Shown here: one piece after another, positions 35,230-44,370 of the stretch
Layout of the letters: the number at the start of each line of letters is the position of its first letter
Numbering within the stretch: position 1 is the first letter of the stretch
Source: Berkiella_A sp963976875
GTDB lineage: Bacteria > Pseudomonadota > Gammaproteobacteria > Berkiellales > Berkiellaceae
Reading direction: 5' to 3'
DNA: 64,000 bases
Assembly: GCA_963976875.1 (NCBI GenBank)
Contig: CAXBML010000003.1
Span: forward strand, 62,001 to 126,000
Notes under the pieces: generated by a model
Told to the model about the DNA's origin: nothing
The model's input: the letters and a program-made list of their open reading frames with translations, nothing else
Database searches by the model: none
Made by a program: the position numbers and the translations under genes

Positions 35230-35688
35230 ATGCCAGATTTGTCATTAGAAGCAGTCCATTCTTTTTGGCATGACTATGACAAAAGAACTCTGTATCGAAT
35301 CGTGACCTCCATGGAGGGCATTGAGTCATGGGCAGCAGATCATGACCCACAAGTGGAAGAGGCTTTATTACGGCTAGGCACTTGTCTAGACGATGTGAAT
35401 GATTTTGAGTTAAATGATGAAGCTATGGTGATAAAGCTGTTTGCTAATTTGCGCTCTGGCAGGGCTTTACGACTGATGCAATTTTTAGATGTCTTAAAGC
35501 CCGGCACAGCTTCCAAGTTACTAATTTATGCGGAAGAGAATACCAAAGAAGGTACCAATAAGAATAAATATGCGGATTTATTTTTAAAACGAAATTTAGC
35601 CTTTGAGCGCTTACAATTATTGGGCAGAGTGTTTGCCCCTGAAAGAATTAACCTAATCTTAAAAGCTTTGGAGACCGAACATGAATAA
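35230..35688 (+). CDS. icmW: IcmW Dot/Icm effector adaptor
   Basis: The 152-residue acidic protein matches Legionella IcmW (151 residues) along its length: MPDLSLEAVHSFWHDYD, LRLGTCLDDVNDFELND, SGRALRLMQFLDVLKPGTASKLLIYAEE and FLKRNLAFERLQLLGRVFAPERINLILKALE. With IcmS it binds effectors and delivers them to DotL. Ribosome site AGGAAA. The last eight bases overlap the following small secreted protein gene. Confidence 0.96.
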   Translation: MPDLSLEAVHSFWHDYDKRTLYRIVTSMEGIESWAADHDPQVEEALLRLGTCLDDVNDFELNDEAMVIKLFANLRSGRALRLMQFLDVLKPGTASKLLIYAEENTKEGTNKNKYADLFLKRNLAFERLQLLGRVFAPERINLILKALETEHE

Positions 35689-36007
35689 ATTAACAGCGGC
35701 TGTAATGGTAAGTGCCTTGATGGCGAGTAGTTCTGTTGTGGCACAATCAGGCAACTTATATACCACTGATGTCAAGCCTACAGTTGATGAAGAAATAATA
35801 GCACAGAAAAAATTTCTGCCGCCTGTAGCATTTTTAAAAACAGAAGTTTCAAATGCTACAGTTTCTCCATCAGATGCTGTATCTGATCCACAATCAGGCA
35901 CTGGGGTACAATATACTGGTGTCGGTGATGCGACGGATAGTGATTCTAGTGGCGGGAATGATTTCTATCTTCCTGGCGACGGTGGTAGCTCCTTTATAAT
36001 GGATTAG
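35681..36007 (+). CDS. Small secreted protein between icmW and icmX
   Basis: The 108-residue protein has a signal peptide (MNKLTAAVMVSALMASSSVVAQ) and a short acidic, Gly/Ser/Asp-rich mature part with Pro-containing segments (FLPPVAFLKTE) and a low-complexity C-terminus (DSDSSGGNDFYLPGDGGS). It overlaps icmW by eight bases, so it is translationally coupled to a secretion adaptor. No such gene lies between icmW and icmX in Legionella. A periplasmic Dot/Icm accessory role is inferred. Confidence 0.8.
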   Translation: MNKLTAAVMVSALMASSSVVAQSGNLYTTDVKPTVDEEIIAQKKFLPPVAFLKTEVSNATVSPSDAVSDPQSGTGVQYTGVGDATDSDSSGGNDFYLPGDGGSSFIMD

Positions 36008-36066
36008 GTTACGATTAGTCAATATCGATAGAATTTTATAAATTTGAAGAGAACAATAGGTGAATC

Positions 36067-37302
36067 ATGAAAAACTCTAAACGAACCCTAGTATTGAGCA
36101 GTGTTGTTCTAGCGGTGGGGCTGGCGGTGCCAGTAGCGTCTTTTGCTAGTGTCGAAGCTGCCATTGAGAGGTTAAGGCAAAGTAACATCTCAAAATTCGA
36201 TCAGCTTAAAGATAGCAACGCCTCTGAAATAAACAACAACACCAGTACATTAGATGGTAGGTTAGAGCAAATCCGAGCTGAGGTGGCTAAAGCTGGGAAC
36301 TACAGTCGTAAAGATGTTGCCGCGGCGATTATTAATTACGAAGCCGAAGCGCGTTTGAAAGAATACCAATTAAATGAAAAGTTACGTTTCATGAATGCAC
36401 CAGGCGTCCTATGGGCTCTAACAGCAGGTAAGCAAGTTGGTGAGGCTAAAGTAGAAGAGAGAGAAAAGCAGTTAGTTGATCACGCATTTCAACAGCAGAT
36501 GGGTGACTATTGGCCAACCCCCGAGCAACAGGAAAAGCACAATACCATCCTGGGTAATCTTGCGCTGGAAACGCCAAAATCTGCAGCACAGATTAGATTT
36601 GAAGAGTTTATTTTGGGCTTAGAAGGGCCAAGCAGCCTAAATATGGGAGAAGTCATTCGGACCAATAAAACTACTGAAGAATTAGCGAAACAGTTTATGG
36701 CAACTGTCATTGGTCCAGATGTAGAAATTAACAAAGGTACCGCGGAAAAGTTAGAAAAATATAAAAATATGACACTTGATGAGTTTCAAGCGTTATCAGC
36801 CGATGAGAAATTATCTGTAACCGATCAAGAGACTGTGGCAGATGCTATGGTCAATGCAGTCAACATGTCACCCAGCACCAATATTCTTTCAGGTATTTTA
36901 TCTAGAAGAATATTATCACCTGAGGACGAAGAAAGTGGTAACGCAGATGCAAAAACAGTGATGGAATCCATAGAGAAGTATGCAAATGACCGTTTCCAAA
37001 ATCCCGAATGGTATGCCCAAGTTGGTAAGTCTTCTGATACAGCTTTGTTGCGGGAGATGAATCATATGATGGCTTATAACATCTGGATACAGTTTCAAGC
37101 CTTTAAATTACAAGAGCAAGAGGCTGCTGCCATGGCTATTTTAAATGCAAATGCAGCAAGACTATACGTTGTGATGAAAGACTTTACGGATCAGATGAAT
37201 GATGAAGACTCTGAAATCAGAAAAGCGGCATCAGAAGCTGAGAAAAATATGAAGAAAGCTGCGAAAGAAGCAGAAAAAGCAGCTGAGGAAGCAGCAGAGT
37301 AG
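36067..37302 (+). CDS. icmX: IcmX-like periplasmic Dot/Icm protein
   Basis: The 411-residue protein has a signal peptide (cut near SFAS), then a long helical region (VEAAIERLRQSNISKFDQLKD), central folded segments and a Lys/Glu/Ala-rich coiled C-terminus (KAAKEAEKAAEEAAE). The name rests mainly on position: icmW-icmX is the conserved pair opposite icmV-dotA, and IcmX is a periplasmic, about 400-470-residue protein. Sequence similarity was not verified. A strong terminator follows. Confidence 0.65.
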   Translation: MKNSKRTLVLSSVVLAVGLAVPVASFASVEAAIERLRQSNISKFDQLKDSNASEINNNTSTLDGRLEQIRAEVAKAGNYSRKDVAAAIINYEAEARLKEYQLNEKLRFMNAPGVLWALTAGKQVGEAKVEEREKQLVDHAFQQQMGDYWPTPEQQEKHNTILGNLALETPKSAAQIRFEEFILGLEGPSSLNMGEVIRTNKTTEELAKQFMATVIGPDVEINKGTAEKLEKYKNMTLDEFQALSADEKLSVTDQETVADAMVNAVNMSPSTNILSGILSRRILSPEDEESGNADAKTVMESIEKYANDRFQNPEWYAQVGKSSDTALLREMNHMMAYNIWIQFQAFKLQEQEAAAMAILNANAARLYVVMKDFTDQMNDEDSEIRKAASEAEKNMKKAAKEAEKAAEEAAE

Positions 37303-37381
37303 CTACTTGAGGACATTACACATCTATCAGTTGGCCGGTTATATGGTAATATGACATAAAATAAGCCAACAGGAACATAGA

Positions 37382-37405
37382 CGGGGCTTAGGCCCCGTTT
37401 TTTTT
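37382..37405 (+). terminator. Rho-independent terminator after the icmW-icmX operon
   Basis: CGGGGC, loop TTAG, GCCCCG, then eight T. It lies 80 bases after the icmX-like stop and ends only four bases before the start of the next gene. Confidence 0.9.
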
Positions 37406-37408
37406 GCG

Positions 37409-38917
37409 ATGAATAATCTTAAAGTTTTTAGGTTTCTTAAAAGTATTGTCGTCCTTCTAGCCTATGTTGCTATAGGTTGGGTCGCATATGCTCAGCCGGG
37501 CTGGATTTTGCTATATAGCATTTTAACAGTTTGTATTGGGTATTATTTATTATTTATTTGTTTAACGCCTGCTGGCTCCGTGCCCCTAGGAGAGCGCAAA
37601 GCGCGAATGCCTCTAGGGCAATGGTATGGAGCGATTATAGTTGGAAACCTTATTTTGGGCTTATTTACGCTGGCCTCTATTATTGCCTATTTGGGGACGG
37701 GGCCCGCGTTTACCCATGGGGCAATATCTTATTATTTTACCAAAGAAGTGCTTGGGCAATATATGCTATCACATTGGGGTATTTTTCCGTGGAGTATTTT
37801 TACCTTATGGGGATTAGTATTAGCCTATTTTACCTATGTTAAAAAAGGCGTTCCTATTTACTACCAAATTTGTGAAATTTGGTGTCCCAGATGGCTACAG
37901 CCTCCCATGAAGACTTTTGTCGAAGCCACTTGCTTTACTGCGACTTGGTTTGCATTTGGTACGATTGTGGTGGCGATAATTCTCTTATGTAGTTATACCG
38001 TAAAATTACTCTTTGGTTTTGACCACTTATTGATTCCATTGTTTACAGTATCCATGTTTTGTTTTGTCACCCCTATTTTTTCCTTAAGTTGGGGTAGGAA
38101 GCTATTTAAGCGCTTAGCCGCGAAAAAGATAAGCCTATTTGGGTTATATTTTATTGTTTTAGTGATGTTATTATCATTAATGTTATTTGGTGCGTTGGGT
38201 AATAATTTTATAGCAATACGCTTTCCAGAAATTTTGCTCAAGCTTGATTGTGCCACTTGTTACGACTTTTTTAATTTAGCGCCTGTTGCGGATCGCTTTG
38301 CTGCGATGTATTGGGCTTGGTGGGTCTTATGGTGTCCTTTTTGGGGGAGTTATATAGCCAGAATTTCGGAAGGGCGAACCATACGGGAACTCATCTTGGG
38401 GACACTGAGTGTACCAGCTTTGATTGCGGGAGGCGTATTTTTTTACGGAACCGACTGGATGTTTGTCGTCTATAATTGGGCACACCAACCCAATATTTTG
38501 CCTTGGTTTGTTTTAGGGCTGGCAGGCACTTGTTTTTGGTTTTTATATACGATTACATGTCGCTATCGTTTCACAGATTTCTTTATCTCAGGCTTAATGC
38601 CTGTTTCCGATGAATTTAAAAAAAATCGCTTATGGCTAAAAGACGCAGTTAAAATTTATGGCATGAGCAAATTTGGCTCACGAATCGGCGTATTAATTTT
38701 AACCTTGATTGTGATTCATGCCATTGGTGGTTGGTATATTATGCAGATCCAGCTAACGGCCATTGCTGTTTTTACTATCACTTTACTTTATTGGGGTGTG
38801 CAAAATACCATCATTCAATTTTTCCTCGATAAAACGTGGATAGGCAACAAAAATATCCCCCCTATGAAGTCAGCTTATGTTGGCATCACCAAACGGAAAT
38901 ACAAAAAAGGGGTCTAA
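37409..38917 (+). CDS. Divergent BCCT-family transporter-like membrane protein
   Basis: The 502-residue protein has about 12 membrane helices and two BCCT landmarks: SHWGIFPWSIFTLWGLVLAYFTYVKKGVPI (residues 121-150) and MYWAWWVLWCPFWGSYIARISEGRTIRELILG (300-331). The latter is the Trp-rich substrate site of betaine/carnitine/choline carriers. It is shorter than BCCT proteins of 520-650 residues. No ribosome site is visible: the ATG is four bases after a terminator T-tract. The real start or promoter is therefore unclear. Substrate is likely a quaternary amine, but several cavity aromatics may be changed. Confidence 0.8.
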   Translation: MNNLKVFRFLKSIVVLLAYVAIGWVAYAQPGWILLYSILTVCIGYYLLFICLTPAGSVPLGERKARMPLGQWYGAIIVGNLILGLFTLASIIAYLGTGPAFTHGAISYYFTKEVLGQYMLSHWGIFPWSIFTLWGLVLAYFTYVKKGVPIYYQICEIWCPRWLQPPMKTFVEATCFTATWFAFGTIVVAIILLCSYTVKLLFGFDHLLIPLFTVSMFCFVTPIFSLSWGRKLFKRLAAKKISLFGLYFIVLVMLLSLMLFGALGNNFIAIRFPEILLKLDCATCYDFFNLAPVADRFAAMYWAWWVLWCPFWGSYIARISEGRTIRELILGTLSVPALIAGGVFFYGTDWMFVVYNWAHQPNILPWFVLGLAGTCFWFLYTITCRYRFTDFFISGLMPVSDEFKKNRLWLKDAVKIYGMSKFGSRIGVLILTLIVIHAIGGWYIMQIQLTAIAVFTITLLYWGVQNTIIQFFLDKTWIGNKNIPPMKSAYVGITKRKYKKGV

Positions 38918-38978
38918 GCATGTATATGCTCCCTTTCATATAGTATCACCCCAGATCTTGGAACTTTTCTGCCTGGAA

Positions 38979-38987
38979 ACTGTCCTA
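38979..38987 (-). repeat. Inverted partial copy of the GGACAGTC repeat
   Basis: ACTGTCCTA reads TAGGACAGT on the minus strand, 34 bases before the large proline-rich gene. The final C of the core is changed. With direct copies just after the gene's stop at 43320, the proline-rich gene is bracketed by oppositely oriented repeats. Confidence 0.5.
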
Positions 38988-39020
38988 CCTGTATATTAAA
39001 CAATGTTTAGGTGTGTGTTT

Positions 39021-42000
39021 ATGAGCACTGGTGGACCAGAAGATGACAATAAAGATATGGCATCGATACTACTGGATGCGCTTGAAACAAGGGCGTTGAC
39101 AGATAACTCTGATGCGAATGAGGAAGCTGCGCAGAGTTTAAAGGAAATAAAATACAAGGGTGAAAGCCTAAGTGAACTTCCCTTGGAAAAATTAGAAGCA
39201 TTACATGAAAAATATTCTGAGTTTTGGGAGGATGAAGAGGCTGCAGATGAATTGAAAGACTTTGATTTGGGCAGCCACAAAAAAGCAGAGGAGAATGTTA
39301 GGCTTATTGCAGAAGTTTTAGATATAGGCATTAATATTAGAAAAGCAGTTGAGGCACAGCGAGCAAAAGAGATAAAAACAGCTAAAAAAGCTGCAGGTCA
39401 GAATGAAAAGGAATTGAAACAAACAGCTTTAGCAGAGTTAAATGAAAAAACAAAAGGGTTATCTCTTTTAGAGCAGATCCCAATGAAAAGACTCTTTGAG
39501 GAAAAATGGGCAAGTCGTAGTGTTGGTGAACCTTTTTCTGTAGACAACATGCTTAAAGAGATAGCAGAAGAAAAGCAGCAAGCTGAATTAGCGGCGGCAG
39601 AAGAAGCAAGAGCAGAGTCACAGGCGCGCGCAGAAAGAGCTACGGCCAGAGAAGCAGATGAAGCCGCTCAGCGAGAAGCCAGTCAATCAGTGAATCCTGA
39701 TTCAAATGGACCACCTCCACCGCCACCATTACCTTCAGCAGCAGATGGACCGCCTCCACCTCCACCGTTACCTAAAGTCGGCGTGAAACCACCTCCGCCA
39801 CCTAAAGACGAGGTGAAAAAAACACCTATTTCAGGAGAAGAAGGCCCACCACCGCCCGGAAGCCAAGCAGGCGAATCGCCATCCTACGAAAACACAGGGG
39901 AGACAACTGCCCCAGAAAGTATGGAAGACAGTTTGCGAGCAGCACTGATGAATAGACGACCCGCAATGGAAAATTCCAGCTCTAATTCTTATTCTGCCGA
40001 TTCATGGTCAACGAGCATTTCTGCGGAGATAGAGACTGCTCCGCCACAAACTGAAAAAGCTGAAGATATCCCTGCGCCCATTACGCCAGAGAGGCTAGCT
40101 GAATTGGAGCGCCAGCAGGCATTAGCAAGCAAGCAAAGAGCAGAAACAGAAGAAACAGTATTACCACCTCCACCTCCGCAAAATACACCAGAAGACGGGG
40201 GCAAGAAAAAAAGTGTCACTATAAATGAAGATGAAAATACAATAAAAGAGTTCCAATTTGAAGAAGGAGAAGAAGTCAGGGAGGGTATAAAAAGGGGCAT
40301 GAGGCGGCAAACAAATGATCCTTTTGCCTTACCAAGGCAGGGAAAAGGCGTGACACCAAGAGAAAAGGCCGAGTTATCACCTCAGATGCAGCAGCTTAGT
40401 GATATAATGGCTGGTATTAAGAGTTTATTATCGTTGCATCTTTCGGATATTAATAGATTTGGTATTCAAGGCTATGATAGCCCGGAGTTTGATGAATTAA
40501 ATTCAAAGAGCTATGGAATAATAGCCAAACTAGATGCAGGGGAGATGCCAGAGAGCACTGAGCTTGAGGCGCTTCAAGAAATATTAAATAGATGTCCAGT
40601 CGATCCTGACTTCCCTTCAGAACAAGAAACTGTGCAACAAGCAAATCAAGTCTTAAATGATGCCCTTGGTAAGCAAGTTGTGATGGATGAAGTCGAAGCC
40701 AATCAGAATCCACTGCCTCCCCCTATTACACCAGAACAGCTTGCAGAATTGGAACGTCAGCAGGCATTAGCAAGAGAGCAAGGCGAAACGGCAGATCAAG
40801 TTTTGCCACCGCCAGTGCCGCCACGGGATGATATCAGCGAGAATGGTCCTCCGCCACCTGTTCCGCCACCTGTTCCGCCACGGGATGATTTATCGGCACC
40901 AAAAGACAACGCGGAAGAGCAAGTGGAACTTGCATCAGGCACTTCAGAAATTGGTGAGCCGCCCCCCGTGCCGCCACGTACTGATTCATCGACACCAACA
41001 GACAACGCGGAAGAGCAAGTGGAACTTGCATCAGGCACTTCAGAAGTTGGTGGGCCGCCCCCCGTGCCGCCACGTGCTGATTCATCGACACCAACAGACA
41101 ACGCGGAACAGCAAGCGGAACTAGCATCAGATACTTCAGAAGTTGGTGGGCCGCCACCAGTACCGCCTAGAACAAATAATTTACCTACATTACAGGATGC
41201 GCATGAACAATTACTGGCAGAAGACTCACCTGAAAAACAAGAAGGCAGTCAGTTGCGAACAAAACTGGCTCAGAAAATTAATGAAAACCCTGATTTAAAA
41301 GCGCTAGAGACCTTAGAGCCTGATGCACGTTTGCAAGCAATAAAAAAAGATTATCCGAAATATGCAGATATTTTGAAAGATACGATTCAAGTGACAAAAG
41401 CAGGTGAAGATGATACTGCCACATTGATAGCGGCTATATTTAATAATTTATTTGCGCCTTTAACGGCATTGGTAGAACAACAGCGGTTAAAACAAGAGGC
41501 AAAAGCAAAGGCTGTTGAAGCAGAGCAAGAATTGTCACAAGGTGAACAGGGAAAAGCTCCCGGAGAGGGGGCAGAAACTTCCATGCCGCCACCGCCAAGT
41601 GCTGCTGATCTACCACCACCAATTGTCACGGATGGTCAACCGTTACCACCACCAGCCAAGAATGAAGTTCCTACGGCCTCATCTGTTGTAGAAGCTTCAC
41701 CACAAACCAAATGGGTGGATGGTATAGTTCCTGATGACAGTCAGTCGAACCAATCATCAACCCCATCACAAGAAGAACCGCAACCCAAAGGACTGGCTGC
41801 TTTATCAAGTGGCTTGAGAGAAAGTTCAGATGCCGTCGCTGTGTTTTCTGTTTCAACGACTGGAAGGTCAGCAGAACTTGCGCAAGGCGAGCCCCAAGGG
41901 GGCACGCCAAATACGGATGTTTTATTTACTCAGGCACAAAGGCCTAGTGTAACTGCGGAACTTCAGGGAGAGCGATCCATGGATGTGGATGGTCTTAATG

Positions 42001-43313
42001 CAGACAGTAGCTCAAATAGCGATGAATTCTTATTCGAAATGACTCCGCAAGGTTTTACGCCTAACTATCGAGCAGAACCAAGATCGGAAGTAGGCTCATC
42101 TCGAGAAGACTTCAAATTAACTGAGCCAGCAAATGAAGCCTATCAAAGAGAGTATGGAAAAGGCGAGGATTTTTACGCTAAATTAGCAAGTGTCATTGAA
42201 TTCACTGCAGGACGAAATACCGGGAACAAGCTGAATAAAGATCACTATGAACGATGTCATCAAATAGCGGCGCAGATGGACCTGGCTAAAAAAGGCGCTA
42301 GACAAGAGTATTCGGCTGCAGAAACAGATGAGGCTAAGGCGTCAGCAGCAGCTAAGTTTAAAACGGCAGAAAAGCTGCAGGAAATGTTTGTGAGTTTGGC
42401 GGTTCTATCTAAGCATCGCAGTCGTTATTCAAGTGGTACTTTAGATAAGCATGTATCTCAAATTGGCGAGATCATGTCTAAGGGAGGCTGCTCACAGGAT
42501 AATTTTAATGATGTACGTGACGCGGTTCTTAATGTAGAGCAGGGCGAGTTATCTAAAAATAAAACGTCAAAATGGTATAAAAGAACGAAGAATGAGTCCA
42601 CAGAATTTGATTCTTCACGAGAGAAACACACAATTGATAGTAAACATAATGATCGCTTTAGAGTTGAGCATGAAGATTTCGGCAAAAAAGTACACGTCCA
42701 TTATGATTTTAACCGAAATAATTTAGTCGGTGGCAATCGAACTCGCTTCCATCCTGTGGGGCGTGAAAATGCTTATCGAAGTTTAAAAGAACAAACTAAA
42801 GACGCGGTTCTAATTTCTATCGCAGAGCATAACAAAGGTGATGAAACTAATCCGATTAAAGTTGAGTATGGCACCGACAAAAAAGGAAGAAAAGTTGAAC
42901 AGCCTGATTTAGGTTTAGCGATTTTATTAGAATTTAAAAAACAAGCAATCTTACAAGATAAAACATTTTTTGCAATAAATCCGAAAAACGGGCAAAAATT
43001 TGAAATCACACCCAGTCAAACATTTACGCCTGAGGAGATGAATGTCTTTAAGCATTATGCCCAAGCTCGAGCAGATAAGAATGGTAAGGATCCAGGGAGC
43101 ACTTTTGGTGGTTCAGTGATATTACAGCATGCAGAAAAAGACGCAGCAATTAGTAATAAAAAAGATATTAAGGACGATAAGAAGGTAGAGGCAGCAATAG
43201 AAAGTTATGTTAGTAAGCAAGTTGGAAAAGAGCAAAAATATGCCATGACAAGAATAGGAGCAGCCGAAGAACAATTGGGGAAAAAGAATGCAAATAGACC
43301 AAGCGGTTTCTAA
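39021..43313 (+). CDS. Large proline-rich, formin/SH3-ligand-like protein, candidate effector
   Basis: The 1,430-residue hydrophilic protein (start ATG at 39021 with AGG nine bases upstream; 39003 also possible) has an acidic helical N-terminus. An Ala/Glu-rich coiled coil follows (about 185-225), then FH1-like poly-proline runs (PPPPPPLPSAADGPPPPPPLP, about 230-255). Around residues 590-725 lie repeated PPVPPR motifs, the PxxPxR form bound by SH3 domains, in three 96-base tandem units. A folded-looking C-terminal 350 residues follows (HVHYDFNRNNLVGG, KYAMTRIG). No signal peptide. Close to Dot/Icm genes; interaction with host SH3/profilin proteins is inferred. Confidence 0.8.
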   Translation: MSTGGPEDDNKDMASILLDALETRALTDNSDANEEAAQSLKEIKYKGESLSELPLEKLEALHEKYSEFWEDEEAADELKDFDLGSHKKAEENVRLIAEVLDIGINIRKAVEAQRAKEIKTAKKAAGQNEKELKQTALAELNEKTKGLSLLEQIPMKRLFEEKWASRSVGEPFSVDNMLKEIAEEKQQAELAAAEEARAESQARAERATAREADEAAQREASQSVNPDSNGPPPPPPLPSAADGPPPPPPLPKVGVKPPPPPKDEVKKTPISGEEGPPPPGSQAGESPSYENTGETTAPESMEDSLRAALMNRRPAMENSSSNSYSADSWSTSISAEIETAPPQTEKAEDIPAPITPERLAELERQQALASKQRAETEETVLPPPPPQNTPEDGGKKKSVTINEDENTIKEFQFEEGEEVREGIKRGMRRQTNDPFALPRQGKGVTPREKAELSPQMQQLSDIMAGIKSLLSLHLSDINRFGIQGYDSPEFDELNSKSYGIIAKLDAGEMPESTELEALQEILNRCPVDPDFPSEQETVQQANQVLNDALGKQVVMDEVEANQNPLPPPITPEQLAELERQQALAREQGETADQVLPPPVPPRDDISENGPPPPVPPPVPPRDDLSAPKDNAEEQVELASGTSEIGEPPPVPPRTDSSTPTDNAEEQVELASGTSEVGGPPPVPPRADSSTPTDNAEQQAELASDTSEVGGPPPVPPRTNNLPTLQDAHEQLLAEDSPEKQEGSQLRTKLAQKINENPDLKALETLEPDARLQAIKKDYPKYADILKDTIQVTKAGEDDTATLIAAIFNNLFAPLTALVEQQRLKQEAKAKAVEAEQELSQGEQGKAPGEGAETSMPPPPSAADLPPPIVTDGQPLPPPAKNEVPTASSVVEASPQTKWVDGIVPDDSQSNQSSTPSQEEPQPKGLAALSSGLRESSDAVAVFSVSTTGRSAELAQGEPQGGTPNTDVLFTQAQRPSVTAELQGERSMDVDGLNADSSSNSDEFLFEMTPQGFTPNYRAEPRSEVGSSREDFKLTEPANEAYQREYGKGEDFYAKLASVIEFTAGRNTGNKLNKDHYERCHQIAAQMDLAKKGARQEYSAAETDEAKASAAAKFKTAEKLQEMFVSLAVLSKHRSRYSSGTLDKHVSQIGEIMSKGGCSQDNFNDVRDAVLNVEQGELSKNKTSKWYKRTKNESTEFDSSREKHTIDSKHNDRFRVEHEDFGKKVHVHYDFNRNNLVGGNRTRFHPVGRENAYRSLKEQTKDAVLISIAEHNKGDETNPIKVEYGTDKKGRKVEQPDLGLAILLEFKKQAILQDKTFFAINPKNGQKFEITPSQTFTPEEMNVFKHYAQARADKNGKDPGSTFGGSVILQHAEKDAAISNKKDIKDDKKVEAAIESYVSKQVGKEQKYAMTRIGAAEEQLGKKNANRPSGF
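40905..41192 (+). repeat. Three 96-bp in-frame tandem repeats
   Basis: Units start at 40905, 41001 and 41097 with GACAACGCGGAA and encode 32 residues each: DNAEEQVELASGTSE, a Gly/Glu linker, PPPVPPR and a Ser/Thr/Pro tail. Units 1 and 2 are nearly identical and the third has several changes, indicating recent in-frame duplication inside the proline-rich gene. Confidence 0.9.
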
Positions 43314-43319
43314 GCAAAC

Positions 43320-43382
43320 AGGACAGTCACATTTTTTCTGAATATATGGATGGAAATAAGGACGAAAATACAGGACAGTCTA
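43320..43382 (+). repeat. Two GGACAGTC repeats after the proline-rich gene
   Basis: AGGACAGTCAC at 43320-43330 starts six bases after the stop codon, and CAGGACAGTCTA lies at 43371-43382. The sequence between them has no gene. Confidence 0.8.
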
Positions 43383-43484
43383 AAAATTCGGGGTAAGCAA
43401 ATTGACATCTGCGTTAATTTTCAGTAGATTCCAGGTTCTATATTTAGGTATAAATTATCGTAGAGCTTGATTGAGGCAGAGTAA

Positions 43485-44366
43485 ATGTCAGATTGGACCC
43501 AAAGGATTGCGGCTATTCTAAGAAAAGAGTCATCTGACATACAAGTTTCAGAAGGTATCTCTGTTAGTTCTGAAGCCGATGCTTCAGGTAAATTCTCTTT
43601 TTTGAATATGCGATCTAGTATATCTCATAAAATGAAGCCTATTGTTGCACTTACCCAAGATATGTCTAGTATGATGGAATATAATAAAGGGAAGCGAACA
43701 GTTGAGATTCCATTAGAACAAGAGGTGCCTAAGGTGTCCAGTCGAGATAATTCAGCTCATGATAATGTCAGTGCTCTAAAAAAACTCAGGGACATGCCTC
43801 GTGGGATGGGCGGTGCCAATGTAGACTCTAGAATTGCAGCAATCAAAAATATGCTGGGCGAAAAAGAAGTATTCAAAACATTACAAATGCTTAGATGGCC
43901 TAAAGGCATTGTTTGTCCTAAATGTAAATCCTCAAATATTGTAAGACGTGATCCGCCTCCTGAGGCACCTGATCAACGTCATTATTATGTGTGTTTAACT
44001 TGTAAAGGAGAGGGTAGAGCCAGCGATTTTGATGACTTTACCGGGTTACCTGTTGGTAGTTTGCAAGGATTAAGGCAATGGATTTTTTGCTGGTATTTGA
44101 TTGGCTTTTGTTCTCTTAGCCAAATCTCAAAAGTTTTGGGTTTAAGTGTTTCTGATGTTTCTCATATTGTGAATCTTGGTAGTCAAATTACTGAAATTGC
44201 GGAAGGTTCAGAGTTAAAAGATAAAATGGTCTCTAAAGAGCGCCAAGCAAAAGAAAAAAATAAATCTTTTTATTCAACTCGCAGAGACGTTGTTAACAAG
44301 CAGGAAAATGATACCCGCAGTGAGAGCCAGAATATTTATAAGCCAGGCCCTAAATCCAAAAAATAG
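43485..44366 (+). CDS. ISXO2/IS1595-type zinc-ribbon protein lacking a transposase core
   Basis: The 293-residue protein has a non-conserved N-terminal 110 residues. An ISXO2-like zinc ribbon follows (WPKGIVCPKCKSSNIVRR, Cys144, Cys147, Cys170, Cys173), then a DFTGLPVGSLQGLRQWIFCWYLI segment and a helix-turn-helix-like stretch (SLSQISKVLGLSVSDVSHIV). In IS1595 transposases this head precedes a DDE catalytic domain; here a short basic tail follows instead. DNA binding without transposition is inferred. It is convergent with the two minus-strand genes downstream. Confidence 0.75.
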   Translation: MSDWTQRIAAILRKESSDIQVSEGISVSSEADASGKFSFLNMRSSISHKMKPIVALTQDMSSMMEYNKGKRTVEIPLEQEVPKVSSRDNSAHDNVSALKKLRDMPRGMGGANVDSRIAAIKNMLGEKEVFKTLQMLRWPKGIVCPKCKSSNIVRRDPPPEAPDQRHYYVCLTCKGEGRASDFDDFTGLPVGSLQGLRQWIFCWYLIGFCSLSQISKVLGLSVSDVSHIVNLGSQITEIAEGSELKDKMVSKERQAKEKNKSFYSTRRDVVNKQENDTRSESQNIYKPGPKSKK

Positions 44367-44370
44367 CCTA

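Noticed and set aside
40796..41157. Repeat-bearing antisense frames opposite the proline-rich gene
   Set aside because: They only mirror the 96-base repeats of the coding strand.
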